37,228 nt of DNA from an uncultured Oscillospiraceae bacterium (GCA_900539855.1 UQDO01000020.1:1-37228), one strand, 5' to 3'. Shown: positions 7,570 to 16,150, numbered from the stretch's first letter. Numbers and translations: made by a program. The notes: generated by a model not told the origin, from the letters alone.

Positions 7570-8754
7570 TTAGAAGTATGACATCGGGTTGGTCGTGTTT
7601 CCGTTCACACGCACCTCAAAATGCAGGTGGTATCCGGTTGAGGCACCGGTCGTGCCGACATAACCTATCGTCTGTCCCTTGGTGACCTTCTGACCTACGC
7701 TGACAATGTATCTTGTCATATGTGCATAGAGAGTGACGTATGAATTACCGTCGCTGCTCGTACCGTGATTTATCATAACGTAGTTGCCATATCCGCCCTG
7801 GTTGTATGATGCAATGGAAACAACACCGTCAGCCATTGCAACGATAGGCTTACCCTTTATGTTTCCGCCCGAAATATCAGTTCCTTTATGGAACTTACGC
7901 CTACCGGTTATAGGATGTATCCTGTATCCGTAAGGAGATGTAACAAGGTGATACCCCGGCACCGGCCATGTGAACTGACCGTCATATGTCTGATCCTTGC
8001 CGACATGCTGAGCCGCCCTTATTGCTTCCTCATATTCAGCTATTGCCTTTTCAAGCGCCTTTGACTTTGCGTCAAGTGAATTGGCGTTGCCGGTTATCTT
8101 GCCGATCTCGGCGCCGACCTGACTTGCCTCTGCATCAAGCTCCTTTTTCTTGGCTGCAAGAGTTGCCTTAGCCGACTCCTGCTCTGCCTTCAGCTTGTCA
8201 ATCTCAGCCTTTTTGGACTCAATGGTATTCACGTCGTCCAGTATCTTTTCCATTATAGACCTGTCGTATGCACTGACGCTTTTTGTAAGCTCGGTCTTTG
8301 CAAGCAGATCCTCAAGATCCTTAGCGTTGAAAAGCAGTGACAGAGTTGAATTGGAGGTTCCGCCGCTCATATATATGGCGCGCAGTCTCTGTCTGAACAC
8401 ATACTTGGTCTTTTCGTATTCAACCTGCTTCTCTTCAATTTCCTTCTCAAGCTGCGCTATCTGATCGTCGCAGCTCTTTATCTGGTTGTTGCATACATTG
8501 ATCTGGCTTTGCAGGTTATCTATTTTTTTGCGAAGCGCATTCTGTTCTGCCTGCTTTTCAGCCTTTTCAGACTTCAGTTTTTTGAGCTCAGCCTCGATCT
8601 CACGCTGCTCAGCTTCAAGATCCTTTATTTCCGACTGGTAGTCCTCGACTGTTTTTGCCGACGCGGTAGTCGAAGCAGGTGTATCGGTAAGAACCGAAGC
8701 GGTAACGATAAGCACCAGGCAAAGCGCTGCCGCAGCTATTCTTTTAAAGCGCAC
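7570..8754 (-). CDS. Coiled-coil M23 murein hydrolase (EnvC/PcsB-like partner of FtsEX)
   Basis: This exported protein of 394 residues has a signal peptide (about 1-33), a long coiled coil (about 35-250, Glu/Lys/Gln heptads broken by RQRLRAIYMSGGTSNST) and a C-terminal LytM/M23 endopeptidase domain. Zinc ligands are visible as HKGTD (His289, Asp293) and YHLHFE (His378), with LYAHM at 343-346. It should cut peptidoglycan cross-bridges when activated by the FtsEX complex. The start is GTG with GGGAG eight bases upstream, and the gene overlaps the ftsX stop by 11 bases, which implies coupled translation. The coiled-coil-plus-hydrolase layout mirrors EnvC, RipC and PcsB in other bacteria. The assignment of FtsEX as the activator comes from gene order. 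Confidence 0.93.
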   Translation of the reverse strand: MRFKRIAAAALCLVLIVTASVLTDTPASTTASAKTVEDYQSEIKDLEAEQREIEAELKKLKSEKAEKQAEQNALRKKIDNLQSQINVCNNQIKSCDDQIAQLEKEIEEKQVEYEKTKYVFRQRLRAIYMSGGTSNSTLSLLFNAKDLEDLLAKTELTKSVSAYDRSIMEKILDDVNTIESKKAEIDKLKAEQESAKATLAAKKKELDAEASQVGAEIGKITGNANSLDAKSKALEKAIAEYEEAIRAAQHVGKDQTYDGQFTWPVPGYHLVTSPYGYRIHPITGRRKFHKGTDISGGNIKGKPIVAMADGVVSIASYNQGGYGNYVMINHGTSSDGNSYVTLYAHMTRYIVSVGQKVTKGQTIGYVGTTGASTGYHLHFEVRVNGNTTNPMSYF

Positions 8755-9748
8755 GGAACTCGCTCCCTTCTTTCCTCAGATATTTGTTGATCATAAACGC
8801 ACTGGAGAACAGACCGGCAAGGCATCCTATGCCTGCGAATATGCCGAAAAGTATCCAGAAGAATTGTGAAAACGGTATTATCGATCCGAGATTGAAGGTA
8901 CTCTTTATTGTCTCCTTAACCGCATTATACACAAAATATATTATTATCATTGTGATAGACGCGGAAAGCAGACCTATTGTCACGCCCTCAATCATAAACG
9001 GCAGACGCACAAACGAATCGGTCGCGCCGACCGCCTTCATAATACTGATCTCAAGCTTACGGTTATACATAGTTACCCTTATGGTATTGGACACTATAAC
9101 GATCGAAATGACCATAAGCAGAGCTATTATCCAAAAGCCTATTATGCTTATGGCGCGCTTTATCATGGTGATCGATTTGACCGCGTCGCGTGAAGAGCTC
9201 ACGGTATCAACGCCGTCAACCGCAGATATCTGTGCTAATGTCTCGTCGAATTTATCGAGGTCGGTCATTGTTATTCTGACGCTGCAGGGCAAAGGATTGC
9301 CATAGTCGTCGGAATTGAGCACATCAAAATATGTTGCCTGCCAATCGACCATTGATGAGGTCATGTTCTGCAGTCCGGCTTCGCTTGAAATGTACTCGAC
9401 GCTGTTTACGTTATCTATTTTTTGTATTTCGGCGCAAACCTTCAGCGCATCCTCATAAGAATGTATTTTATAGTCGCTTTCCGAAATATCATTGTAGGTC
9501 TTGTCGGAAGAGCTGTTTAATGATGTGGCATACAAAGCCGAATTGCGGTCATTAAGATATGCAAGCACGACATTTTCCTGTTCAATAACGCTCATTGCAT
9601 GGTTTGCATTTATAGACACCGACACGGCAAGTCCTATGACCGACATACACGCAACGAGCACGCCTATTGACGCAACCGACATCAGCTTATTCAGCCAGAT
9701 ATTCTTAAAGCCGTTGCCGATAAGATATTTAACGCTCGTCAGTTTCAT
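8744..9748 (-). CDS. ftsX: Cell-division protein FtsX
   Basis: This is the membrane subunit of the FtsEX type VII ABC complex, which transmits ATP hydrolysis by FtsE to a cell-wall hydrolase outside the membrane. The 334-residue protein shows the expected layout: one membrane segment after NIWLNKLMSVASIG (about 22-47), a large external loop (about 50-200), then three membrane segments near the C terminus with the conserved VSNTIRVTMYNRKLEISIMKAVGAT between the second and third. GGAGG lies six bases before the ATG. Its start overlaps the ftsE stop as ATGA, and its end overlaps the M23 gene. Confidence 0.96.
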   Translation of the reverse strand: MKLTSVKYLIGNGFKNIWLNKLMSVASIGVLVACMSVIGLAVSVSINANHAMSVIEQENVVLAYLNDRNSALYATSLNSSSDKTYNDISESDYKIHSYEDALKVCAEIQKIDNVNSVEYISSEAGLQNMTSSMVDWQATYFDVLNSDDYGNPLPCSVRITMTDLDKFDETLAQISAVDGVDTVSSSRDAVKSITMIKRAISIIGFWIIALLMVISIVIVSNTIRVTMYNRKLEISIMKAVGATDSFVRLPFMIEGVTIGLLSASITMIIIYFVYNAVKETIKSTFNLGSIIPFSQFFWILFGIFAGIGCLAGLFSSAFMINKYLRKEGSEFRAL

Positions 9749-10482
9749 GATATGCCTCCGTTCGCGTTATCGGCAACTATCCTGCCGCTTTCTATCATAA
9801 TAACGCGCTGACCGAAGTCACGGACGAGCTGATGCTCATGCGTTACCATGAGGATTGTTGTACCGCGGCGGTTAATCTCGGTAAGCAGTTCGACTATTTC
9901 ATACGACATGTTCGGGTCAACGTTTCCGGTAGGCTCGTCTGCTATGATGAGGTTAGGCTTATTTACAAGAGCGCGGGCAAGACCTACACGCTGCTGCTCA
10001 CCGCCCGAAAGCTCAGCCGGTTTGCACCTCGCCTTTTCGGCAAGACCGACAAGGTTGAGTGCGCGAGAAACATTTTTTCTTATTTCCTGTCTTGTTGCTC
10101 CAACAACATGCATGGCAAACGCGACATTATCAAACACGTTCATGGTCGGTATCAGCCTGAAATCCTGAAAGACAATGCCCATTGTCCTGCGGAACATCGG
10201 AACATCGCGGCGCTTCATGCCCGTAAGGTGATAGCCGTTTACCGTAATATCGCCGGTATTCGGTTTTTCCTCACGCATTATAAGCTTCATGAATGTACTT
10301 TTGCCGGCTCCCGAAGGACCGACGACAAACACAAATTCGCCTTTGTTTATTCTTATGTTTATATCGTCAAGTGCGCGCGTTCCGTTGGCATAATTCTTCG
10401 ACACGCCCTTGAATTCTATCAGCGGCTTGTCCGCACCTCTTTGCGGCCTGCCCACTACGAAATCACCGTTGATGTTACTCAC
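9745..10482 (-). CDS. ftsE: Cell-division ATP-binding protein FtsE
   Basis: This is the cytoplasmic ATPase of FtsEX. In 245 residues it has Walker A GPSGAGKS (55-62), Q-loop FQDFRL, signature LSGGEQQR (158-165), Walker B LIIADEP (178-184), and the switch His in MVTHEHQLV. It carries an N-terminal extension of about 20 residues before LIEFKGVSKNY compared with typical FtsE. The start is GTG with a weak ribosome binding site, 8 bases after the stop of the PucR/CdaR-like gene, so translation probably depends on the upstream gene. Confidence 0.96.
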   Translation of the reverse strand: MSNINGDFVVGRPQRGADKPLIEFKGVSKNYANGTRALDDINIRINKGEFVFVVGPSGAGKSTFMKLIMREEKPNTGDITVNGYHLTGMKRRDVPMFRRTMGIVFQDFRLIPTMNVFDNVAFAMHVVGATRQEIRKNVSRALNLVGLAEKARCKPAELSGGEQQRVGLARALVNKPNLIIADEPTGNVDPNMSYEIVELLTEINRRGTTILMVTHEHQLVRDFGQRVIMIESGRIVADNANGGIS

Positions 10483-10490
10483 GCTTTCTA

Positions 10491-11585
10491 TCAGTATTTA
10501 ACAGGGTTAGCCCTGAGGTATTTCTTGACCATCAATGCTATTTTGAAGATGATGGCATGGTCGAACTCTCTGAGGTCAAGTCCGGTTATCTTCTTTATCT
10601 TTTCAAGTCTGTATACAAGTGTGTTTCTGTGCACAAACAGCTTCCTCGACGTTTCCGAAACGTTGAGGTTGTTTTCGAAGAATTTCTGTATCGTGAAAAG
10701 AGTCTCCTGATCGAGGCTCTCTATAGAGCCGCGTCTGAACACTTCGCGCAGGAACGACTCACACAGAGTTGTCGGGAGCTGATAAATAAGTCTCGCAATA
10801 CCGAGATTGTCATAGCTGATTATAGCCTTTTCGGTATCAAACACCTTGCCGACCTCAAGAGCCACCTGGGCTTCCTTGAATGAACGCGCAAGTTCTTTAA
10901 GACCCTCTACCGTAGTGCCTATGCCGACCACGGCATGTGTATAGTAAAACTCGCTTGCAAGGGTATCAACTATAGAACCGGCAAGGTTTTCAAGATCAGC
11001 CGGCTCAATGCCCGGACGGGTCTCCTTGACAAGCGCGATATCCGTCTCGCTTATATTTATTATGAAATCCTTGTTCTTATCGGGGAAAAGGTTCTGCACA
11101 ATATCATAGACCGAAACATCATTGGTAGAGGTTACCCTTATAAGGAACACGGTACGCGCGACATCGCTGTTGAATCTCAGCTCACGCGCCTTTAAATAAA
11201 TATCACCCGGCAGAATATTATCAAGAATAACATTCTTTATAAAATTGCCGCGATCATATTTTTCATCATAATAGAATTTTATGTTTGAAAGAGAAATTGC
11301 AAGTATTGAAGCATACTTTGCAGCCTGAGGATCGTTGCCCTCTACAAAAAGAACGTACTCCGGGTGCTGAGGAGTTCCGAAAGGCTTGTAGGTATACTGA
11401 CCCCTTACAAAAGTTTCGTTTGTGCCGGACGCTGTGTTGCCCGAAAACATGACCTCGTGGGTCTCCCCGATCTTGCCCAGCTCACTGCAGGCAATGACGG
11501 TATAATTTTCGTCTATAACGCCGATAGTCCTGTCTATGGCGTCCTTGATCTGATGAATTACTCCCTGAAAAAGTCGGTTTGACAT
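10491..11585 (-). CDS. PucR/CdaR-type transcriptional regulator
   Basis: This is a 364-residue cytoplasmic protein. The C-terminal HTH of the PucR/CdaR family is plain (about 305-355): NNLNVSETSRKLFVHRNTLV, then YRLEKIKKITGLDLR. A GGDEF-like central domain (about 165-290) and an N-terminal sensory region precede it. Family members such as CdaR respond to sugar diacids or related small molecules. The ATG at 11585 has AAAGGG eight bases upstream; three codons of alternative start lie before it. It lies 8 bases upstream of ftsE with no terminator between, so it is co-transcribed with ftsEX, an unusual partner for this family. The ligand cannot be read from sequence. Confidence 0.88.
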   Translation of the reverse strand: MSNRLFQGVIHQIKDAIDRTIGVIDENYTVIACSELGKIGETHEVMFSGNTASGTNETFVRGQYTYKPFGTPQHPEYVLFVEGNDPQAAKYASILAISLSNIKFYYDEKYDRGNFIKNVILDNILPGDIYLKARELRFNSDVARTVFLIRVTSTNDVSVYDIVQNLFPDKNKDFIINISETDIALVKETRPGIEPADLENLAGSIVDTLASEFYYTHAVVGIGTTVEGLKELARSFKEAQVALEVGKVFDTEKAIISYDNLGIARLIYQLPTTLCESFLREVFRRGSIESLDQETLFTIQKFFENNLNVSETSRKLFVHRNTLVYRLEKIKKITGLDLREFDHAIIFKIALMVKKYLRANPVKY

Positions 11586-11798
11586 GATATGCACCCTTTC
11601 TATTTTAAAGCCGCAACATATAGTATTTTAAAAAGCTGCCGAAAATCAGGATAATTTCGCTGCATTATATGCTGATAACATTGTCTATAGTTATTTTACA
11701 CAATACAAGGTCACATTTCAAGTATAAATTACGAAATTCATTGAAAAAGTTACAATTTGATTACAAAATAAGTGTTATGTAAACCCGAAATTTAAAGT

Positions 11799-11822
11799 CA
11801 AACCCCGGCGAACCGGGGTTTG
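11799..11822 (-). terminator. Rho-independent terminator of the msmX-like gene
   Basis: CAAACCCCGG and CCGGGGTTTG arms form a ten-pair stem 13 bases past the stop codon, followed on the minus strand by ACTTTAAATTT. The stem is strong and the U-tract is moderate. Confidence 0.75.
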
Positions 11823-11835
11823 ATGGAAACATTTA

Positions 11836-12978
11836 TCAGTTGGTGATGGTTTTCTGCGTAGTTTTGTCGAATATGTGGATCTTAGAAGGCTCAAGGGTGA
11901 TCTTAATGGTATCGCCCGGATGAGCGGTAGAGGTAGGAGCAACACGTCCGTTGATGTTCTGTCCCTCACATACGGTGTAGAGATATTTTTCTGCACCCAT
12001 AAGCTCGGTAACCTCAACGTTTGCCTCTACAACGCCGTCGGGGAACTTTGCAACGAGCTCTTCCTCATCATGAACATGCTCGGGACGGATACCGATGATA
12101 ACCTCTTTATCAACATACGGTACAAGGCAGTCTTTCTTGTTCTTGGTCTCCGGCAGTTTGATTTTATACTTAACACCGGAACGGGTCTTGGTGTCCTCAG
12201 AGCCGAACTCAACAAAGTAGCTGCCGCCCTCTTCAAGCACCTTGGCATCAAGGAAGTTCATCTGCGGAGAACCGATAAATCCGGCAACAAACGAGTTGCA
12301 GGGCATATCATAGAGATGCTGCGGAGTATCGACCTGCTGAACGATACCGTCCTTCATGACAACTATTCTTGTACCCATTGTCATAGCTTCGGTCTGGTCG
12401 TGGGTAACATATATAAAGGTGGTTCCGAGTCTTAAGTGGAGCTTTGAAATCTCGGTACGCATCTGCGCTCTGAGTTTTGCGTCAAGGTTTGACAGCGGCT
12501 CATCAAGCAGGAAGACTTTCGGCTCACGGACTATGGCACGTCCGAGTGCGACACGCTGACGCTGACCGCCCGAAAGAGCTGCCGGCTTACGCTGGAGAAG
12601 ATGCTCGATATCAAGTATTCTTGCAGCTTCTTCAACGCGGCGCTTTATCTCCTCCTTAGGAGTCTTGCGGAGCTTAAGACCGAAAGCCATGTTATCGAAC
12701 ACGGTCATATGCGGATACAGAGCGTAGTTCTGGAAAACCATCGCTATATCTCTGTCCTTAGGTGCCACGTCGTTTACAAGGCGGTCGCCTATGTAAAGTT
12801 CTCCGCCGCTGATTTCCTCAAGACCGGCTATCATACGGAGTGTCGTTGACTTACCGCATCCCGAAGGACCAACAAGGATTATAAATTCCTTATCCTTGAT
12901 TTCAAGGTTAAAATCCGAAACAGCAAGAACGCCGCCCGGATACTTTTTACAAATGTTACGAAGTGAAAGACTCGCCAT
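11836..12978 (-). CDS. msmX: Sugar ABC transporter ATP-binding protein (MsmX/UgpC type)
   Basis: This cytoplasmic ATPase powers oligosaccharide importers of the CUT1 class. The 380-residue protein has Walker A GPSGCGKS (37-44), VFQNYALYPHMTV, signature LSGGQRQR (135-142), Walker B VFLLDEP (155-161), THDQTEAMTM, and a C-terminal TOBE/OB regulatory region with GIRPEHV. AGGAGG precedes the ATG. No permease or solute-binding protein gene is near. This fits a shared MsmX-type ATPase that serves several importers encoded elsewhere, as in Bacillus. It stands alone, with its own candidate promoter and terminator. Confidence 0.93.
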   Translation of the reverse strand: MASLSLRNICKKYPGGVLAVSDFNLEIKDKEFIILVGPSGCGKSTTLRMIAGLEEISGGELYIGDRLVNDVAPKDRDIAMVFQNYALYPHMTVFDNMAFGLKLRKTPKEEIKRRVEEAARILDIEHLLQRKPAALSGGQRQRVALGRAIVREPKVFLLDEPLSNLDAKLRAQMRTEISKLHLRLGTTFIYVTHDQTEAMTMGTRIVVMKDGIVQQVDTPQHLYDMPCNSFVAGFIGSPQMNFLDAKVLEEGGSYFVEFGSEDTKTRSGVKYKIKLPETKNKKDCLVPYVDKEVIIGIRPEHVHDEEELVAKFPDGVVEANVEVTELMGAEKYLYTVCEGQNINGRVAPTSTAHPGDTIKITLEPSKIHIFDKTTQKTITN

Positions 12979-13028
12979 GTTTATTAGTTCCTCCTAAGAA
13001 AATATAAACCCACCAAATTTACCTACGA

Positions 13029-13037
13029 ATTATAACA
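13029..13037 (-). promoter_or_regulatory. Candidate extended -10 of the msmX-like gene
   Basis: Read on the minus strand this is TGTTATAAT, a perfect extended -10, about 50 bases before the ATG. The -35 region at a 17-base spacing is poor (TAGAAA). Confidence 0.55.
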
Positions 13038-13125
13038 GATTTGTGCGCCGTTTTCTATACCCTAAATATCCAAACTTACAGTTAATATTTTATACGATAT
13101 GTATAATAACCATAACGCATTATGA

Positions 13126-13141
13126 ATAATTGCACAATTAT
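13126..13141. promoter_or_regulatory. Perfect palindrome ATAATTGCACAATTAT
   Basis: Seven-base arms with a CA centre lie 26 bases past the rsuA-like stop and about 150 bases upstream of the msmX-like gene. It could be a weak terminator for the ispD-to-rsuA unit or an operator. The low GC makes a terminator role weak. Confidence 0.3.
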
Positions 13142-13166
13142 AAAGACATTATGTTTGCATTTTTAG

Positions 13167-13880
13167 TCATTTAAGTGCAAGTTCACATTCTTCGGCTGTC
13201 ATTTCCCTGTATTTTCCTGTATCAAGTTCCGTGTCAAGCAGAAGCTTCCCTATCCGCACTCTTTTAAGGCTTACAACGCCTATTCCGACCGTGCCGAGCA
13301 TCCGCTTTATTTCATGATATTTTCCTTCCGTTATGGTGACCGAAACGGTCATTCTGTCAGCGCTTTGCGGCAAAACTTCAGCCGGTCTGCACTGCGTACC
13401 GTCGGCAAGCACGGCTCCATCTTTAAGAGCCGCTATATCGCTGTCCGACACCGGCTTGTCCAGCCCTGCTATATATTCCTTTTCTATGTATGACTTTGGC
13501 GAAATGACGCGGTGACCGTAATCCCCGTCATCGGTCACTATAAGCAGCCCTGTAGTATCGCGGTCAAGTCTGCCGACCGGAAAAAGCCCGCGGCGGAGCG
13601 TGTCATCGGCTATTATATCAACAACGGTCCGCCTTGTTTTATCACTTGATGCCGACAGCACCCCTGCCGGCTTGTTGAGCATATAATAAACATATTTTTT
13701 ATATGTCACCGCTGCCCCGTCGAGCAATATTACCGACATTTCCGGGTCGGCTTTAAACGCCGGATCATGCACAACGGCTCCGTCCACCGTTACTTTCTTT
13801 GCGCGTATTACGTCGCGCGCATCATTTCTCGACAGCTTTGCCGCCGACGATATTATTTTATCAAGTCTTTCCTTTGACAA
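13167..13880 (-). CDS. RsuA-family rRNA pseudouridine synthase
   Basis: This enzyme isomerises uridine to pseudouridine in rRNA. The 237-residue protein has an N-terminal S4 RNA-binding domain (about 1-60, RLDKIISSAAKLSRNDARDV) and the catalytic motif GRLDRDTTGLL with Asp106. It also has YMLNKPAGV and the C-terminal EGKYHEIKRMLG typical of the RsuA/RluB/RluF group. The exact target uridine cannot be told from sequence. The start is TTG at 13880 with AGGAG six bases upstream. It is the last gene of the ispD-ispF-DUF4830 unit, with a 9-base gap. Confidence 0.93.
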   Translation of the reverse strand: MSKERLDKIISSAAKLSRNDARDVIRAKKVTVDGAVVHDPAFKADPEMSVILLDGAAVTYKKYVYYMLNKPAGVLSASSDKTRRTVVDIIADDTLRRGLFPVGRLDRDTTGLLIVTDDGDYGHRVISPKSYIEKEYIAGLDKPVSDSDIAALKDGAVLADGTQCRPAEVLPQSADRMTVSVTITEGKYHEIKRMLGTVGIGVVSLKRVRIGKLLLDTELDTGKYREMTAEECELALK

Positions 13881-13889
13881 TTTTAACTC

Positions 13890-14321
13890 CTATTTAAGTG
13901 CCGATATAGTGCCGTCGGCGCTTGTTGAATATACATCGGCGCCGACAACGGCACCGTTATATGACAAAACCTCGGCAAAGGCATTTTCTCTGTCCGACAG
14001 AGGGAAAGTAAAGCGTTTGAGCGTGCAGCCCTTGTATTTTGCAAGGTCGAACCCTTGGGAAAGCTGAACATCGTTGTAGTTTTTATAAACGTCACCGAAA
14101 TATTCCGGCACGGTTATCTCATCGATGACCAGCCCTCCGTCGTCAGCACAAACGCCGAAGGAAGATATGTAATCATATGCCGCACTGCCGTCAAACTCCG
14201 CGACGGTCTTTTTATCGGCAGCATAAACGCTTTTTACAACAATAATAACCGCCGCCGCTATTATGGCTAACAGCAGCACCGCGATGGTTTTTTTAGGAAT
14301 TCTAAGCCCTACTGACAGCAT
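13890..14321 (-). CDS. DUF4830 membrane-anchored protein
   Basis: This is a short protein of about 143 residues with one N-terminal membrane segment (about 10-32) and an outward-facing domain. The domain (VIDEITVPEYFGDVYKNYND, QLSQGFDLAKYKGCTLKRFT, SYNGAVVGADVYS) matches the DUF4830 pattern, whose function is unknown. The start is uncertain: ATG at 14321 has only GGGTGAT close by, while a TTG at 14351 overlaps the ispF stop and would add ten residues. It lies between ispF and the rsuA-like gene and is probably co-transcribed with both; the neighbours give no clear clue to its job. Confidence 0.75.
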   Translation of the reverse strand: MLSVGLRIPKKTIAVLLLAIIAAAVIIVVKSVYAADKKTVAEFDGSAAYDYISSFGVCADDGGLVIDEITVPEYFGDVYKNYNDVQLSQGFDLAKYKGCTLKRFTFPLSDRENAFAEVLSYNGAVVGADVYSTSADGTISALK

Positions 14322-14347
14322 ATCATCACCCGAATGATATATATGCT

Positions 14348-14842
14348 TCAATCCTCGGATTTATCACCAGTTATAAGGCAGACCGCATGTGCCGCCGCGC
14401 CTTCTCCGCTTCCGGTAAAGCCGAGCTTTTCCTCGGTGGTCGCCTTTACATTCACCATTTCCTCGTCGATACGGCAGTCATCTGCAATATTTTTGACCAT
14501 GTCCGGTATAAAGTCGGCTACCTTTGGTCTTTGCATTATCACCGTGGCGTCTATGTTGGACACTTCATAACCTTTATCAGCCAGAAGGGATACAACGTGC
14601 CTCAAGAGCAGACGGCTGTCAATGCCTTTGTAGCGGTCGTCACTGTCAGGAAAATGCTTTCCTATGTCTCCGAGTGCCGCAGCGCCGAGCAGCGCGTCGC
14701 ATATGGCATGTATAAGAACATCGGCGTCAGAATGTCCGTCAAGTCCCATATGGAAAGGAACTGTGACACCGCCCAAGATGAGCTTTCTGCCGTCCGTCAT
14801 GCGGTGCACGTCATAGCCGTGCCCGATCCTTATATCAGTCAT
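14348..14842 (-). CDS. ispF: 2-C-methyl-D-erythritol 2,4-cyclodiphosphate synthase
   Basis: This enzyme catalyses ring closure in the MEP route to isoprenoid precursors. The 164-residue protein carries the metal ligands in GHGYDVH (Asp11, His13) and DVLIHAICDALLGA (His45), and also FPDSDDRYKGIDSRLLLRH and KATTEEKLGFTGSGEG. ATG 14842 has GGGAGG eight bases upstream and overlaps the ispD stop by 8 bases. An upstream ATG in the same frame would begin inside ispD without a ribosome binding site. IspD makes the precursor two steps earlier, so the pair is a pathway unit. Confidence 0.97.
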   Translation of the reverse strand: MTDIRIGHGYDVHRMTDGRKLILGGVTVPFHMGLDGHSDADVLIHAICDALLGAAALGDIGKHFPDSDDRYKGIDSRLLLRHVVSLLADKGYEVSNIDATVIMQRPKVADFIPDMVKNIADDCRIDEEMVNVKATTEEKLGFTGSGEGAAAHAVCLITGDKSED

Positions 14843-15575
14843 GAGATGCGCCTCCCAGCAAAAATTCGGCATACAAAAGATCTTCCGCGGTCGTGATCTT
14901 TATATTTTCATATTCACCGTCCACTGTATAAACGGCATTGCCCATGCGCTCCATTATAGAGCAATCGTCCGTAAAGCTTTCAAGCTCGCCCTCAAAGCGG
15001 CGCAAAGCCTCTTTGTAAAGGTCTGCCCTGAACCCCTGAGGGGTCTGCACGGCTGCCAGGCTGTTTCGGTCCGGAGTAGACAAAACAAGCCCGTCCTGTC
15101 TTACATATTTCACCGTGTCCTTAAGTCTTACGGCAGGTGCGGCAGCCGAATATTTATATGCGGCGTCCACAACCCTTTCAATACAGGCTTTAGACACGAA
15201 GGGTCGGGCACCGTCATGTACAAGCACTACCGACGTATCGTCCGCGACCCGTTCCATTCCGCATGCGACCGACGCCTGACGGCAGCTGCCTCCGGGCACT
15301 ATATCGGTCACCTTTTTGAAGCCCGAGCTTTCGCAAAGCTGCTGCATCCGAAGAAGATCGTCCTGCTTTACAACTATTATTATACTGTCAACGGCACCGC
15401 ACTTTTCAAAAGCCGATACCGTCCTTGCCGCGACCGGCACACCGCAAATGGGTGCAAATATTTTATTTACGCCGTTCATTCTTGATGAGCTTCCGCCGCA
15501 CACGATTACAGCGGCGACGCGGCGGTCGGTCTCATCAAGTGTAGTATAGCTGAGGCATGTTTTTAAAGCCGGCAT
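14835..15575 (-). CDS. ispD: 2-C-methyl-D-erythritol 4-phosphate cytidylyltransferase
   Basis: This enzyme transfers CMP from CTP to methylerythritol phosphate in the MEP pathway. The 246-residue protein has the nucleotidyltransferase motif VIVCGGSSSRMNGVNKIF near residue 22, VLVHDGARPFVS, AAPAVRLKDTVK, AVQTPQGFR, and DDCSIMERMG. It carries about 18 extra residues before the Rossmann-like core. ATG 15575 follows AAGGCGG. A longer reading to 15620 would run into a terminator hairpin and is rejected. It overlaps ispF downstream. Confidence 0.96.
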   Translation of the reverse strand: MPALKTCLSYTTLDETDRRVAAVIVCGGSSSRMNGVNKIFAPICGVPVAARTVSAFEKCGAVDSIIIVVKQDDLLRMQQLCESSGFKKVTDIVPGGSCRQASVACGMERVADDTSVVLVHDGARPFVSKACIERVVDAAYKYSAAAPAVRLKDTVKYVRQDGLVLSTPDRNSLAAVQTPQGFRADLYKEALRRFEGELESFTDDCSIMERMGNAVYTVDGEYENIKITTAEDLLYAEFLLGGASHD

Positions 15576-15603
15576 ACTGCACCGCCTTTTAGCAATATTT
15601 TTT

Positions 15604-15631
15604 AAAAAAGGCGGCATCAAAAGATGCCGCC
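15604..15631 (-). terminator. Rho-independent terminator after the CD1247-like gene
   Basis: GGCGGCATC and GATGCCGCC arms enclose a four-base loop, and on the minus strand the stem is followed by TTTTTT. It separates the efp/CD1247-like unit from ispD. Confidence 0.9.
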
Positions 15632-15716
15632 AAAGTTTTTTAAATCAGAGGCGGACTCTTATGTCACTGTCCTCCGTCGTATCGACAAGACCGCAAAGCG
15701 ATTGCCGACGGCGATA

Positions 15717-16121
15717 TTATTCGTCGTCGCTGCCGCCGCAGCCTTCACAGCCCTCGCAGCCCTCAAGGTCAAACTCAAGCTCCTCGCCGCAGTTCGGGCA
15801 CTTTATGCCGCCCTCGTCGATCATTTCATCGTCAAGATAGATAACGTCATGGCAGGTCGGACACTCTACCTCATAGCAAAAGTCGTCGTCATCCTCATCG
15901 TCATCCTCGTCTTCGTCATATTCCTCATAATAATCATCTTCCAGAGCCGCGAGATCCTCATCTACAGCGTCAAGCTGTTCGTTTATCTCGCCCACTGCGC
16001 CGGCGACATCCTCAAGAACATCGATAATAGCCTTGACGACCTTATCCTTGCTCTCGTTCTCGTCGAAGCCTGCGTTCTCCGCAAGTCCCTTAATGTAAGC
16101 AACCTTTTCTGAAATAGTCAT
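15717..16121 (-). CDS. CD1247 N-terminal-domain protein with zinc ribbon
   Basis: This encodes a 134-residue acidic cytoplasmic protein. The N-terminal half (MTISEKVAYIKGLAENAGFD, then DVLEDVAGAVGEINEQLD) matches the family named after Clostridioides CD1247 and is helical. An extremely acidic Asp/Glu run (about 62-80) follows. The zinc ribbon CPTCHD ... CPNCGEELEFD comes next, and the tail is rich in Cys and Gly (CEGCEGCGG). Function is unknown; the ribbon suggests nucleic-acid or protein binding. The ribosome binding region is AAGGAAGGG. It lies 103 bases after efp on the same strand and ends at a strong terminator. Confidence 0.8.
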   Translation of the reverse strand: MTISEKVAYIKGLAENAGFDENESKDKVVKAIIDVLEDVAGAVGEINEQLDAVDEDLAALEDDYYEEYDEDEDDDEDDDDFCYEVECPTCHDVIYLDDEMIDEGGIKCPNCGEELEFDLEGCEGCEGCGGSDDE

Positions 16122-16150
16122 GGTAGTACCCTTCCTTTCGGCTATTTTTT

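Noticed and set aside
9832..10710. 292-codon plus-strand open frame across ftsE
   Set aside because: It is antisense to unmistakable FtsE motifs and the regulator C terminus, and has no family likeness.
15576..15620. N-terminal extension of IspD
   Set aside because: It overlaps the terminator at 15604-15631; AAGGCGG precedes the ATG at 15575.
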